A DNA stretch of 64,000 nt from Phytophthora colocasiae (GCA_018806915.1 JAGKQI010000093.1:1302001-1366000); one strand, 5' to 3'; numbered from the stretch's first letter, positions 52,703 through 63,363 are shown. Notes: generated by a model from the letters alone, not told the origin. Translations and numbers: made by a program.

Positions 52703-55700
52703 ATGCCGGCGAAGCGTAAGCGCGACTCGGAGGGGGCTTCTGCCCGTGACTCGCGCCTCTCCGACCCCTATCTGCTTCGTTCTCCGCCCTGTCGCTTCTC
52801 CGACCACCACCGCAAGCGTGGCAAGAACGCAAATGTATTACGTAACTGCGCAGATAACCCCAACTGTCTCTACGGACTGGGTGAGCGCCAAAAAGGCGTG
52901 TGGCAAGGCTCAAAGCTTCTCCGACGCGTGTTCGGGGACGACCCACGTGAACGTCAACGAGGATCGAGCAAACATGACGAGCCTATGCCTTGCGGCTTAC
53001 GCAATCTCGGTGCTACTTGCTACTTGAACAGCATGCTGCAGTGTTTGTTCGTTAATCTACCCTTCCGCCAAGCAGTGTATGAGTGGGAACCTAAGGAGCA
53101 ACTTATGGACAAGGAACAGGCGCAGCAGATGCGAGCACTGCAGAAATTATTTGCTCAGATGCAATTGGGCAATGAAAGTTACTATGATCCATCGGAGTTT
53201 GCATCCACGTTGTCTCTGAACAATGTCATGCAGCAGGATGCACAGGTAAAAAATGCTTTGTTATTCTTTTTTTTTAAATGATATTGATGTGTTTTTGCAG
53301 GAGTTTAGCAAGTTGCTGTTGGCACATTTACGTACGATATTTGGACAGTCGAGGTTTTCGAGGCATTGGGACTTGGTGGATAGGATCTTCCAGGGACAAA
53401 TGAGCTACGTGACCAAGTGCTTAAGATGCAGGAACAAATCTATGAGACCGTCGTCGTATTATGAAATTTCGCTGAATATCAAGGGACACAAGACCGTGGA
53501 GGACTGCATCGGATCCTACCTGTCAGCAGAAGTACTGGATGGTGAGAATAAATACTTCTGCGAGAATTGTGACGCTAAGCAATGTGCAGAACGATATTTG
53601 GAGCTGAAGCCACGGTCGTTGCCTCCGACTTTGATGGTGCAGCTTTTGAGATTCGTCTATGATGCCAATGCTGGTCGTAGGAAAAAGCTGATGGTACGTC
53701 CACCGTCTCTTTTTCTAAGAGGTATCCTATCCTACTAATATCAGAGGTGTGCAGGACGTCATCGAGATTAACGAGACATTAAATATGTCTGAGTTACTGC
53801 GCCGAAGCGGTCATGCAGAGGCGTTTGATGGATCTGGTGATGCTATCTACCGGTTACAGGGCTATCTGAATCACCGTGGGAAAAGTGCGCATGTGGGGCA
53901 CTATACTGCTTCCGTTGCGTATCCAAGACCCGGGCAGGGTAGTGAAAATGAAGATGAATCGCCAATGGACTGGTATGAATTTGATGATGCAGTGGTGAGC
54001 GACACAACCAAATCGGAAGCGGCTAAAGAGCGAACTCAGGGGAAGAAATTACGTTCACGTGATATCTATATGCTCATTTACGTCCGGGACGACGGAGCAA
54101 GCAGCGGGGGTACTGGTAACGTCACGTCTAGCGGTGTTAGAAACGGAAAAGAGGTACCCGAACCTTTTCCACTGTGCGTAGATGAAATTAAAGCACTTAA
54201 TGTTGCTTTTGAAGCGGAGGTGAACGAGTACGTCACCAAAGTAAGTGGCATGGAGGCTCGTATCCAGAAGCGTTTGGATGCGTACAAACGCTTTTTCGAG
54301 AAATCCCAGCCGTATCCAGATGCATCTGCTGCCCATTTCTACTGGGTAGACACTGAATGGCTCCGTCGCTGGGTGACAGGTGAGGAGAATGATAGCTCAG
54401 TGAAGACATCTTCGAGTTCATTACACACCAAGGGGGAGGCGTTCGAATCCAAATTAACGTCGAATGGGGACGTGCTGGAAGAATCAAAGGACCAGTCGGG
54501 TGAAGGTGATGACTGTGTGATGATTGACCCGTCGAAAGTGAATGTGGTGGTGGCGAACGGGGATTCAACAACAGAAAGTGAGTGTTCAGGTGATGAAATG
54601 TCCAGTCGAGGCCAGTGCAATGATGGTGATATGACAATTGTCGGAGAGACACCTCCATCGGCTTCACCTCCCCGAGACGCAATTGATGAACATGATGCAA
54701 CTGATGCCCCGGAGCTACGCGATGACGAAATACCGTTTTCAAAACCCATTGATGTATCGCCCTTTTGTTGCGTTCATTCCAGTGTACTTCACAGTGAATC
54801 GAGCGATGTGAAGGCGCCAGGGTCTCAGCCTATTCTTCGCTTTGCACCAGAGAACGTATCAAGGCTGAAGCGAATATCTGCGAAACTATACGCACATTTA
54901 CGAGAAACCTGTGGCTCTGATGCGGATGATTCAAATATATTCACACCAATGAGGGTGTTTGAAGCACCCACGTACCGATGTGCTGCTTGTGAGAAGGAGT
55001 TTCGTAACAAACTGTTGAATGACGTTGATCGCCTGAAAGGAGTGGATGAAGAACTTGAGCTACTTAAGGGATCACCTGCAACGGTGGCAGCTGCTGTGGC
55101 TACAGGAAATGCATATTTGATGAGCCGCGAGTGGATTAAAAGCTACAAAGCCCACCTTCAAGTGCTGCATAAAAATCTCTCCCACGCAGCCTCCAACAAG
55201 AAAGGGAGAAAGTCACTCACTTCCCAGGATATTAATGATTTTTTTACGACCTCAACGGATGAAGGGAATGGGAATACTGAACCATGGCAGAGACCCATCA
55301 ACCAAGATATTACGTGCGGCCACGGTAATCTTACGCTAAAAAAGCGAACCTATCGACCTGTTTCAGCCGAAACGTGGTCTTACTTTAGCGCGAAATTCCT
55401 TTACCAGGCCGAATTCGCTGAGTCCGCTACAGAGCCGTGCCCACAGTGCCAGGTTGATGAAATGGTGAGCAAAGAATGCATTCAAGTGGAGCGAGGCGTG
55501 CGAGACGAAATTCTGTCCATCTCGGCTTTAGAAGCATTATACCGACGACAACCAAGAGGAGAATCTGTCCGGTTGGTCGACGTCTTCGAAATTCCTGCAG
55601 CCCAGCGTGGAAGCGGGCTGGAAAAGGCGTCATCTTGGACGAAACAAGAGGCATCAAAAGTGCCTAGGCGGATGTTTGTGGTATCTCGTTGCTGGTTGTC

Positions 55701-56810
55701 GCAGTGGAGGGAGTATATCCGTAACGTGGAGGAAGAATCGCCTGAGACGCTGAGCCTGTCGTTATTACTATGCCCGCACGAGAAATTGGTACTACCACCA
55801 GGGCTATTGGCTGCACAGCAAGGACAGCTCGTCGACGCAAGCTCGTTAGAAGTGGAGTTTGTGACTCTAGCCGAGATCCGAGCACTCGCTCAGCGTTATG
55901 GCGACCCGGAGATGCTGTTTTATTACGCTCTTCTCCATTCTACGTTTAAGGATACTGGAGAAGAGGAGGCTCATGTAGTGTGGAGGCACTGCTCTCTTTC
56001 TTCGTTGGAGTATGGAAACGAGCAGGCTATCACAAGCAGCGGCTGTATTGATGGTGTTGTGCCCTTGGTATGTCAAGACACCAACGACGAGGATGTTATC
56101 TGTGCCGAATGCCAGGCAAGTTCAGACCAAAAGCATCGTGACGAGCTTGAAAACTTCTCGAATCGTGTGGTTAACGTCCAGCAATTGAGCGATGATCAGG
56201 CTGTTCCAACGACAGAGAACTTGACGTCAGACGCAGATACTTCAGGTCGAAGGCGGTCACGACGCATCCGCCCAGGTTCAGCTTGCACGTGGCCCATCAT
56301 AGCGGACGCTACCGATACAGTTTACATGCTGAAAGCCAAAATTTTCGCCGAGATTGATGCGCTGCCTATACGCCAGCGACTGTACTACAAGGGCGAGGTG
56401 CTGGAGGACTATCGCACACTCAAGCAATGCGGGTAGGTACAGGCTTTTCATTATGGCTATCGTGTTTAAACTGACGAGGTTTTGTTTCTATCAGAGTCAA
56501 AGCGGGAGACGCCGTGTTCATGCGGCTATCGGAAGAGAATGTTGAAGATCTTGTGATGGACGAAAGCCAGGAGCGCGAAGTAGGTTTTGCGGACTCGGTC
56601 TTCCTCTCTCACCGTGCTGCAGGCACTTCTGCAGTAAAAGCCAATGGGGTGGTGGTACCCGATACCAGCGGAGACCGAGCAATGGCGTTGGCGATGATGG
56701 CCGACAGCCACGAAACTCGAGTCTGGGTGTGTTCTGCCTGCACTTTCGTCAACGATGACACGGACGACGTCTGTGAGATGTGCTCGACGTCAAAAGATGC
56801 CTCGAATTGA
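52703..56810 (+). CDS. Ubiquitin carboxyl-terminal hydrolase, USP48-like (1,309 aa)
   Basis: Exons 52703-53245, 53301-53693, 53755-56432 and 56495-56810 join in frame to 1,309 residues. Cys box near residue 98-110 (GLRNLGATCYLNSMLQCLF) and QQDAQEFSKLLL across the first splice. The zinc-binding pairs are CLRCRNK and CENCDAK. The His box is HVGHYTASV near residue 357. After the catalytic domain come DUSP-like segments (FYWVDTEWLRRWVTG, LMSREWIKSYK, MFVVSRCWLSQWREY), as in USP48. The C-terminal part has a ubiquitin-like fold (DTVYMLKAKIFAEI ... LYYKGEVLEDYRTL). The last 30 residues form a RanBP2-type zinc finger (WVCSACTFVNDDTDDVCEMC). Known role of the family: removes ubiquitin from proteins. 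The terminal finger is an addition I do not expect in animal USP48. Confidence 0.93.
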
Positions 56811-57154
56811 AGCATTAAGAAGTAATTTAATCTGCTAGTTCAAAGTATTACATGCACAAAGTGAAAGTCGACACGGACACTTATGTTGGAAAAGATAGGA
56901 AGATGCAATTAAGATTCTCCTACAAGTCGAAAGCCTACAATCGTCACAAATTGGCACAGGGGAAGGACGCCAACGAACGCTTGAGTTCGAAGATTGACAG
57001 ATTTTTGCGGCCCATTGGGTTAAACCGGCACAACAGTCCATGGCAGACGTAATGCGATTACGAGAATTATCAACTCGAGGAAGGCACCAACATCAACCAA
57101 CGACCCTATGCTATGGATACTCGATCTCACGATAGCAGCAGGTTAACTTCGAAC
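56811..57154. other. Intergenic region between USP and gypsy 2
   Basis: 344 bp. A 66-codon plus-strand ORF (56852-57052) is basic (RFSYKSKAYNRHKLAQ) but has no supporting feature, so I leave it uncalled. The right edge is the GAAC target site of gypsy 2. Confidence 0.4.
57151..57154. repeat. Target-site duplication GAAC, left copy (gypsy 2)
   Basis: GAAC abuts the LTR start TGTAACGCG; the partner is 63173-63176. Confidence 0.8.
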
Positions 57155-57816
57155 TGTAACGCGTCTCTTCTAACCCTGCGCGCCGGGTTGTTGGTCGCTC
57201 AGTGCCGATCGGCCCAAGAATCCGTTGGCCGTCAGTGATAGAACGTCTATCACCCCGCCGGCGTACGCCTCGCTGACGCACTGCCTACTTTATATTTCGT
57301 TCGCCACCAAAATGTAGCTCAGATAATCTAAATAGACTACCCGATTCTACCTACTGCCGTCCGAGTTCGAGTTGTCTGGCCACCACTTGGACACGTGCAC
57401 TTGCCCTTCTTCGTGCGCAGTCGCCGTAGACGTGAAGACCGTTGCCTTCCTCGTTCCCGTACCGCCGTTCACCGTTCGTTCCGTTTGTGAGCGCGTCCAC
57501 CAGCGTGTCCGTCACTTCACCGTTCGTTCCGTTCGTCCACCAAGAGCTCGTGTACACCGTCGTGCACCTCGCTCACCGTCCGCCGTTTCGTTCGTTCGTC
57601 GCCTGCTCTCCAGCTGGCCGTTGTGGTGCTCGTCAATTCCAAGAGTGAGCTTCAGAGCTCGCTGCGTCCGAGGCCTCCAGTACCCACCGAGGTACCGCTC
57701 TGCCGATCTTGTAAGGTCCTTACTGGATCTTCGAGGGACTCATTCGCCAGCCGCTACTCCGCTTCAACCACCGCCACCGTTCCGTCTGTCGCCACCAGGA
57801 CTCCAGATCCATTACA
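57155..57816 (-). repeat. 3' LTR of gypsy 2
   Basis: 662 bp, TGTAACGCG ... ATCCATTACA, the same length as 62511-63172 with about six differences noted. The integrase frame ends inside it (57754). Confidence 0.93.
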
Positions 57817-60741
57817 CGTCTTCCTCAACCTAAGGGTCTTCCACGACCCTTCCGGCCTGGTAGTACTGCTCGTGCACCGGGGCCGTCCGTCTCGTTCAAT
57901 CCATTGCTTTCTGTCTTCCGTTCGCCACCTCGCTGGGTCGTCCAAGGGTAACAATTGGTACTGGAGGACGTAGTGTCCTGCAGCGTTCCTTCTCCGTCGT
58001 CGCCGTCGTTCCACCAATCGTCCACCCGTGTTACCGTCCGCCGTCGCTCTAACCACTGCTGCTCTACTTCGTTTCTCGCCGCCATTCCCCGTTGTTCGGC
58101 TGTCAGCCGCCGTCGTTGGTCCAAGATCCGTTGGTGTCGTCTCGTCAGGTTGCCACGCGCCTTCATACTCGAGCTGCTCGTCGATATCGGCCGCCACTTG
58201 GGATAGCGGGTTGCTAGGTTCGTAGTAGCTAACCAGAAAGGATACGTGTGCAATCAGCTCTTCTCGTTCACCCGTCTTGTCCTCTCTGCGCAACACAAAG
58301 TTCTCGTACCCGGCCGGCTCAATTATTTTTAACGGGCCCATCCACTGGTGCACAAACTTGGTGGCTTTTGGTCCTCGAGGTGGATGGTATAGCCACACCC
58401 GGTCACCAGGATGAAACTCCCGCCGTCTTCGTACTTGCAGATCGTAATAGCGTGCCTGACGTTCTTGCTCTCGTACGCGTGCCTGTTCAGCGCATTCGTG
58501 ACTCCGCTTCATTGCCTTCAACAACTGCTCGTGATACGCCGTCAGTTCGCCAGCTTCAGACACCTCTGTCCGCCTCAATAATTCGTTCGGTGCTCTCAAC
58601 TTCCTACCCATCATGAGCTCGTTCGGGGTCAACATCACCGTCGAATGTCTCGCTGAGTTGTAGGCATACACTGCAAATCGTACCCACAAATTCCAGTCTT
58701 TTTGTGTCTCGTCCTGCATGAAGACAGCTACGCAGTCTTTCCAAGTCCGGTGGAATCTCTCCACTAAGCCAATCGTCTGGGGTCGGTACGGAACTGCCGT
58801 GCCCTGTTGTGCCTGCATCATCACCATCAGCACGTCGATAACGCCGCTCGTCAACTCTGGAGCGCCATCTGTAAGTAGTTCTCTGAAACAGCCAAACCGC
58901 AGTACAACATCCTCCATCAGGAACGTCGCGATGTCTTCCGCCTTGTGTTTCTTCACACATCGAGCCACTGCGTAGCGCGTAACATACTCGACTGCAGCGA
59001 TGACAAAACGCTCACCGCCGTCTGCCACTGGGAAAGGTCCAGCTACATCGAGAGCCCACCGGTCTCCGACATTGCCACCTCGTATGATTCTCAAGGGAGG
59101 TATCACCTCTCGTGGACGTGCCTTCCGACTGCCGCATTCTGGACATCCTCGTATCCACTGATTCACTTCGCGTCTGAGCCTTGGCCACCAATATAATTGT
59201 GCTACACGTCCGTACGTGTGCGGTCCGCGCAGATATCCTGCCCATACCGATCCATGCATCTCCTTAAACACCGTGCCCCATAGTGTTGGAGGCAATAACA
59301 CTCGCCATCCGCTTCTGGTCTCAATCACCGCCAATCCGTACATGGTCTTTACCGTCATCGTCTGGTACACGCCCGTGGTCAATAATTTCTGCGTGAACTT
59401 GCTCGCCTTCTGAGCTGTAACGATCTCTTCATCGGTCAATTGTAGGGTAGGTTCTGGTGGTGCTTCGTCGTCGTCACCAGAATCCGTAGCCAGCAGGTTC
59501 GTCGCTCGCCGTGCCGCCGTCCGTGCTCCATTATTACCTCGCGGTGCTTCGCCGATCACCGTTCGCCCTCCGGTCGTTCGTGCTTGGTTCCTCACTGTCG
59601 TCGGCGCCAGTGCCGTCTCTGGGCTCACTGTTTCGTCCATCAGTGGGGTCGTCGTCTCCCGTCCTACTGGAGTCGCCATCTCAGCACTCGTCGCCGCCGC
59701 CGTCGCGCCATTTCGTTCTGCCGCCTCTTCATGCGCCGTCGCCGTATCACCTTCCGCCTCCGCCACCGTATCGCCTCCGATCGCCGTCACTCGTACCGCA
59801 CCGTCATCGGTCGTCGTTGCCGTATAGGGTCCGGTCACCACCGTCGCCTGCTGCTCGTCCATCACCTGGTTTGGTTGCGTCGATGCTCGTGCTGTCACCG
59901 CATCCGCTGTCGTAGTCACCGCCAGCTCCGTCGCCGTCGTCGCGGTTGTCACCATGGAATCTCGCGTGATGGTGCCGTTCGTTGTCGAACTACTACGTCT
60001 CGAGGCCGCCACCGTGTCCGCCGTATCGTCGTCCACTGCTACCGCCGTAGTCGTCGTTGCTGTACCCGCAGGCGTCACCTCATCGCTTTCCGGCGTCTCA
60101 GGCGCAAACCGCACGCGCTTCTGAACCTTCTCCTGGAGACGCGCGCTTCGTCGTGGCGCCGTCGTTGCTGTCGTGCGTGGTCGCCGCTTTGCTTTACTCA
60201 TCTTCGCCGCCGCGCCACCGTCGCCGTCCGCGGTGTCATCGTCTCGTGTCGCCGTCGCTGGCTGCTCGTCGTGTGTCATCGCGTTCACAGTCGCAGCGAG
60301 AGCCTTCTTCGCCGTAGTAGCTTCACACGTGCTCGCCGTAGTCGCCGCCGTCGCATGACTCGTTGGTTCCGCCTCAGTGTCCGTCCTAGCCGCCGTCCGT
60401 TCCCGTGTCGCCATCGTTACTGCAGTTCGCACCACCGTATTCCTCGACATCATGCGCGTCACCGTTGGGTCCGCTGCCGCCTTCGTCGTACCGGTATCAG
60501 CATGTCGTGCAGGGGCACCCACCGTTTCCGTCACCGAGGTTCCTGTCGCTGGATCCACTGCGTCCGTAGTCACCGTAGCCATAGTCGCCGTTTCCGCATC
60601 GTTCGCCGGTTCCTGCCATGCCGCTTCCTCCCGGCCGTGCCAAGGATTTCGGTGGGCGGCTGGCCAGGTACGCATCATTGCGGGCCTTTGCTTCCTTGTC
60701 GGGGTATTCCTTCGCGAAATGACCAGCTTGTCCACACGCAT
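57754..60741 (-). CDS. Gypsy 2 integrase fused to a Thr/Ala-rich linker
   Basis: A 995-codon open frame. The first 430 residues are low-complexity (Thr, Ala, Asp, Arg). Then the integrase: zinc-binding HGSVWAGYLRGPHTYGR ... CPECGSRKARPREV, catalytic WALDVAGPFPV (D), LLTDGAPELTSG (D) and GLVERFHRTWKD (E). A basic region and chromo-like tail (AAGHYVLQYQLLP) follow, ending in the 3' LTR. Unlike gypsy 1, the integrase frame is intact. It starts in the +1 frame relative to gag, with 245 bp overlap, so expression would need a frameshift or separate initiation. Confidence 0.88.
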   Translation of the reverse strand: MRVDKLVISRRNTPTRKQRPAMMRTWPAAHRNPWHGREEAAWQEPANDAETATMATVTTDAVDPATGTSVTETVGAPARHADTGTTKAAADPTVTRMMSRNTVVRTAVTMATRERTAARTDTEAEPTSHATAATTASTCEATTAKKALAATVNAMTHDEQPATATRDDDTADGDGGAAAKMSKAKRRPRTTATTAPRRSARLQEKVQKRVRFAPETPESDEVTPAGTATTTTAVAVDDDTADTVAASRRSSSTTNGTITRDSMVTTATTATELAVTTTADAVTARASTQPNQVMDEQQATVVTGPYTATTTDDGAVRVTAIGGDTVAEAEGDTATAHEEAAERNGATAAATSAEMATPVGRETTTPLMDETVSPETALAPTTVRNQARTTGGRTVIGEAPRGNNGARTAARRATNLLATDSGDDDEAPPEPTLQLTDEEIVTAQKASKFTQKLLTTGVYQTMTVKTMYGLAVIETRSGWRVLLPPTLWGTVFKEMHGSVWAGYLRGPHTYGRVAQLYWWPRLRREVNQWIRGCPECGSRKARPREVIPPLRIIRGGNVGDRWALDVAGPFPVADGGERFVIAAVEYVTRYAVARCVKKHKAEDIATFLMEDVVLRFGCFRELLTDGAPELTSGVIDVLMVMMQAQQGTAVPYRPQTIGLVERFHRTWKDCVAVFMQDETQKDWNLWVRFAVYAYNSARHSTVMLTPNELMMGRKLRAPNELLRRTEVSEAGELTAYHEQLLKAMKRSHECAEQARVREQERQARYYDLQVRRRREFHPGDRVWLYHPPRGPKATKFVHQWMGPLKIIEPAGYENFVLRREDKTGEREELIAHVSFLVSYYEPSNPLSQVAADIDEQLEYEGAWQPDETTPTDLGPTTAADSRTTGNGGEKRSRAAVVRATADGNTGGRLVERRRRRRRNAAGHYVLQYQLLPLDDPARWRTEDRKQWIERDGRPRCTSSTTRPEGSWKTLRLRKTCNGSGVLVATDGTVAVVEAE

Positions 60742-62461
60742 AGCAGGTCACCTGGCCCATAGGCCTCATTGGTTGATGGTGTTCCGTCGTCTGCCGGGGT
60801 GGTTCTCCTGCTCGCGCCTGTCGCGTCGCTGCCTTCGACTTCCTCGACGTCTTGGATTTCTTCACCGGCTGGTTGTCCTCCGATTCCGCTCCACTCTCGC
60901 TGTAATCCTCGCTGTCCGCCGTCTTCGCCATCTTGACCTTAGCGACCGTCGGTTTCTTCTCAGTTCTGGGTAGAGCCGGCTTCTTGGTCGTTTCCTCCGC
61001 CGTTGGTTTTGCTGCTCTCTTCCGGGGTTGGCGTACCGCCCAGTACCTGCCATTCCACACTCGCCCGTCCGGGATGTCCCACACGCCAGTATACTTGTTC
61101 CAAACTCCCTGTGGATTGGAAAAGATCGCGAAGTCCGGGTCCGTGGGTGTCGCGTACGCCGCCGAACTCACCACGTCTCGTACTCCCACACCAGGAACCA
61201 CAACCGTATGGCTCGCCAGATCTGTCGTTTGCGTCGGGTAACCCACCTGTGCCGTCGTCCATTCTTGACCAATGTTGCGCATTCCCAGGGCCACGTTGTC
61301 AAACGGATCATCCACTTCCGTAGCCTTGTCGACCGCCTGATCCAGAGTCTTCGGTTTGCTCTCGCGTACCAACTGGCGAGTCGTCTTCGGTAAGTTGCGT
61401 ATGAACTGGGCTAGTAGTACGCGTTCGCTGACCTTGTTCTCTCCTCGTGCTTCGCGTAGTCCGGCCGCAAAGTCGGCGAAGGTTTCTCCTGGCATCAAGA
61501 ACCGCTGGTTCACTCGAAGTTCAGCCTGTGACTTGTCGGGGCGCTCACCATACCGTCGCTTGAGTGCTGTCTTCAGGTGTGTCCAAGTTCGCGTATCGGG
61601 TCTCATTCCTTGGTCTGCCTGTGCCCAGAACCGTGCCGCGTCGTCCTGCAGCTTGTTCCCGACGATGTAGTACAACTCGCCGTCCGTCCAATCTCCTCGT
61701 CCAGATATACGTGCACCCTCAAGAGCCAGGTCCACCCTCTTGATCCAGGTCGACACCGAATTGTTTGGGGATGGCTGAAAAGCCGTGAGTTCCAGATCCC
61801 TGATGTTCTTGCGTCGCCATTGCCGAGGTGCTGGAGCTGCTCGCCGGATCGGGGCTGCGGGTGTTTGTCCGTCTACTCTGCCGCTAGTATCACCGCCGTC
61901 TTCATCATTACTGCTGGAACTGGAACTGGTATCGTCGTCATCGCCGTCGTCGCCATCAGTCGGTCGCGTATACGCCACCTGCCGGTTCGTCGTTCCTGCA
62001 GTCTCTCGGTCTCCAGCCGTTGTTGCTGTGGTCGTTCCTTGCTGGTTAGTCGGGACAGCCGTCGTCGTCTGGTTCAGTGTCATCCTGTTCATGGTGTCCG
62101 AGAGCTGGAGGAGGATACTGGACAACGCCGTCATCTCGCCTTCCGTTGGTGTCGCTGTTCTCGTACTCGCTTCTACGGGTGTCGCTGTCGAAGTGGCCGG
62201 TTCGGAGTGAGCTGGATCCGGGTTATTTTGGGACTCGACACCTACTGGATTTTCGTCTTCGTTTTCATTCTTCGATTCCTGGTCACCGGGGTTCGCTGTA
62301 CGGGACTCGTCACTGCTACCGCCATCACCATCCACCGGGGTCGTCGTACTGTCCGTCGGAGCACTTGGAGCTAACTCGCTCATTGGAATCGTCGTAGTTT
62401 TCTTCGTTGTCTTCTTCGTCGTTTGGGTTGTGGGCGCCTTGATCACCTTCGTTCTAGCCAT
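60497..62461 (-). CDS. Gypsy 2 gag
   Basis: An open frame from ATG 62461 (MARTKVIKAPTTQTTK) of about 654 residues; an in-frame ATG at 62485 is also possible. The retrotransposon gag core is at about residues 230-380 (WAQADQGMRPDTRTWTHLK, TFADFAAGLREARGE, LPKTTRQLVRESKPK). One zinc knuckle near the C-terminus reads CYACGQAGHFAKEY, where the last Cys of CCHC is Tyr. Intact frame, parallel in order to the gypsy 1 gag. Confidence 0.88.
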   Translation of the reverse strand: MARTKVIKAPTTQTTKKTTKKTTTIPMSELAPSAPTDSTTTPVDGDGGSSDESRTANPGDQESKNENEDENPVGVESQNNPDPAHSEPATSTATPVEASTRTATPTEGEMTALSSILLQLSDTMNRMTLNQTTTAVPTNQQGTTTATTAGDRETAGTTNRQVAYTRPTDGDDGDDDDTSSSSSSNDEDGGDTSGRVDGQTPAAPIRRAAPAPRQWRRKNIRDLELTAFQPSPNNSVSTWIKRVDLALEGARISGRGDWTDGELYYIVGNKLQDDAARFWAQADQGMRPDTRTWTHLKTALKRRYGERPDKSQAELRVNQRFLMPGETFADFAAGLREARGENKVSERVLLAQFIRNLPKTTRQLVRESKPKTLDQAVDKATEVDDPFDNVALGMRNIGQEWTTAQVGYPTQTTDLASHTVVVPGVGVRDVVSSAAYATPTDPDFAIFSNPQGVWNKYTGVWDIPDGRVWNGRYWAVRQPRKRAAKPTAEETTKKPALPRTEKKPTVAKVKMAKTADSEDYSESGAESEDNQPVKKSKTSRKSKAATRQARAGEPPRQTTEHHQPMRPMGQVTCYACGQAGHFAKEYPDKEAKARNDAYLASRPPKSLARPGGSGMAGTGERCGNGDYGYGDYGRSGSSDRNLGDGNGGCPCTTC

Positions 62462-62492
62462 GTCGTCGTGTATCGTTGTCTTCAAAAGAGAG

Positions 62493-62510
62493 GCCCCTGT
62501 ATGACCTCCA
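62493..62510 (-). promoter_or_regulatory. Candidate primer binding site of gypsy 2
   Basis: The minus strand reads TGGAGGTCATACAGGGGC directly after the 5' LTR, one base different from the gypsy 1 site although the LTRs of the two elements are unrelated. Confidence 0.55.
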
Positions 62511-63172
62511 TGTAACGCGTCTCTTCTAACCCTGCGCGCCGGGTTGTTGGTCGCTCAGTGCCGATCGGCCCAAGAATCCGTTGGCCGTCAGTGATAGAAC
62601 GTCTATCACCCCGCCGGAGTACGCCTCGCTGACGCACTGCCTACTTTATATTTCGTTCGCCACCAAAATGTAGCTCAGATAATCTAAATATACTACCCGA
62701 TTTTACCTACTGCCGTCCGAGTTCGAGTTGTCTGGCCACCACTTGGACACGTGCACTTGCCCTTCTTCGTGCGCAGTCGCCGTAGACGTGAAGACCGTTG
62801 CCTTCCTCGTTCCCGTACCGCCGTTCACCGTTCGTTCCGTTTGTGAGCGCGTCCACCAGCGTGTCCGTCACTTCACCGTTCGTTCCGTTCGTCCACCAAG
62901 AGCTCGTGTACACCGTCGTGCACCTCGCTCACCGTCCGCCGTTTCGTTCGTTCGTCGCCTGCTCTCCAGCTGGCCGTTGTGGTGCTCGTCAATTCCAAGA
63001 GTGAGCTTCAGAGCTCGCTGCGTCCGAGGACTCCAGTACCCACCGAGGTACCGCTCTGCCGATCTTGTAAGGTCCTTACTGGATCTTCGAGGGACTCATT
63101 CGCCAGCCGCTCCTCCGCTTCAACCACCGCCACCGTTCCGTCTGTCGCCACCAGGACTCCTGATCCATTACA
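62511..63172 (-). repeat. 5' LTR of gypsy 2
   Basis: 662 bp, near-identical to 57155-57816. Confidence 0.93.
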
Positions 63173-63176
63173 GAAC
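63173..63176. repeat. Target-site duplication GAAC, right copy (gypsy 2)
   Basis: GAAC follows the LTR end CCATTACA. Confidence 0.8.
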
Positions 63177-63201
63177 TATCAGAAAAAAAGAAAAAAACGA
63201 A

Positions 63202-63218
63202 AGGCGGCATTGTATAAA
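63202..63218. repeat. Flanking direct repeat of the SINE-like insertion, left copy
   Basis: AGGCGGCATTGTATAAA, 16 of 17 bases identical to 63364-63380. Confidence 0.7.
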
Positions 63219-63363
63219 AGGGAGTACTTGGCTTGGCTATTGAAGGCTTGTTGAATGGGATATCATTTCTTATCATCTGGAAAGTAAGTCCCCGGAGGGA
63301 CTCGAACGCCTGCCAAGTGCGTAGCTTTGTGGTGCGTTGACTAGTGGACCACCAGGAGGCCCC
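63219..63363 (-). mobile_element. Short tRNA-headed SINE-like element
   Basis: 145 bp between 17-bp direct repeats. The minus strand begins at once with a tRNA-like head: GGGGCCTCCTGGTGGTCC, with an A-box-like stretch (TGGTCCACTAGTC), then CGTTCGAGTCC as a good Pol III B box about 50 bases on. The cloverleaf does not pair well, so I do not call a functional tRNA. The tail has no homology to tRNA. Head, B box and target duplication together fit a tRNA-derived SINE. Confidence 0.65.

Larger units (their letters stand above)
57155..63172 (-). mobile_element. Ty3/gypsy-derived element lacking protease, RT and RNase H (gypsy 2), 6,018 bp
   Basis: LTRs of 662 bp (57155-57816, 62511-63172), 4-bp duplication GAAC, minus strand. 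Internal coding consists of gag (62461-60497) directly followed by an overlapping frame (60741-57754) that goes from a Thr/Ala-rich linker to integrase. No reverse transcriptase or RNase H motif is present anywhere inside. The element therefore depends on another copy for replication. The primer site, duplication length and protein similarity show it is a relative of gypsy 1. Confidence 0.93.

Noticed and set aside
56852..57052. 66-codon basic ORF after the USP gene
   Set aside because: No motif, no neighbour context and within chance length.
59584..60762. 392-codon plus-strand ORF in gypsy 2
   Set aside because: Arg/His/Ser repeat-like translation antisense to the Thr/Ala linker of the integrase frame.
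63286..63362. Functional tRNA gene on the minus strand
   Set aside because: B box present but acceptor and T stems do not pair; flanked by target duplications, so a SINE head is more likely.
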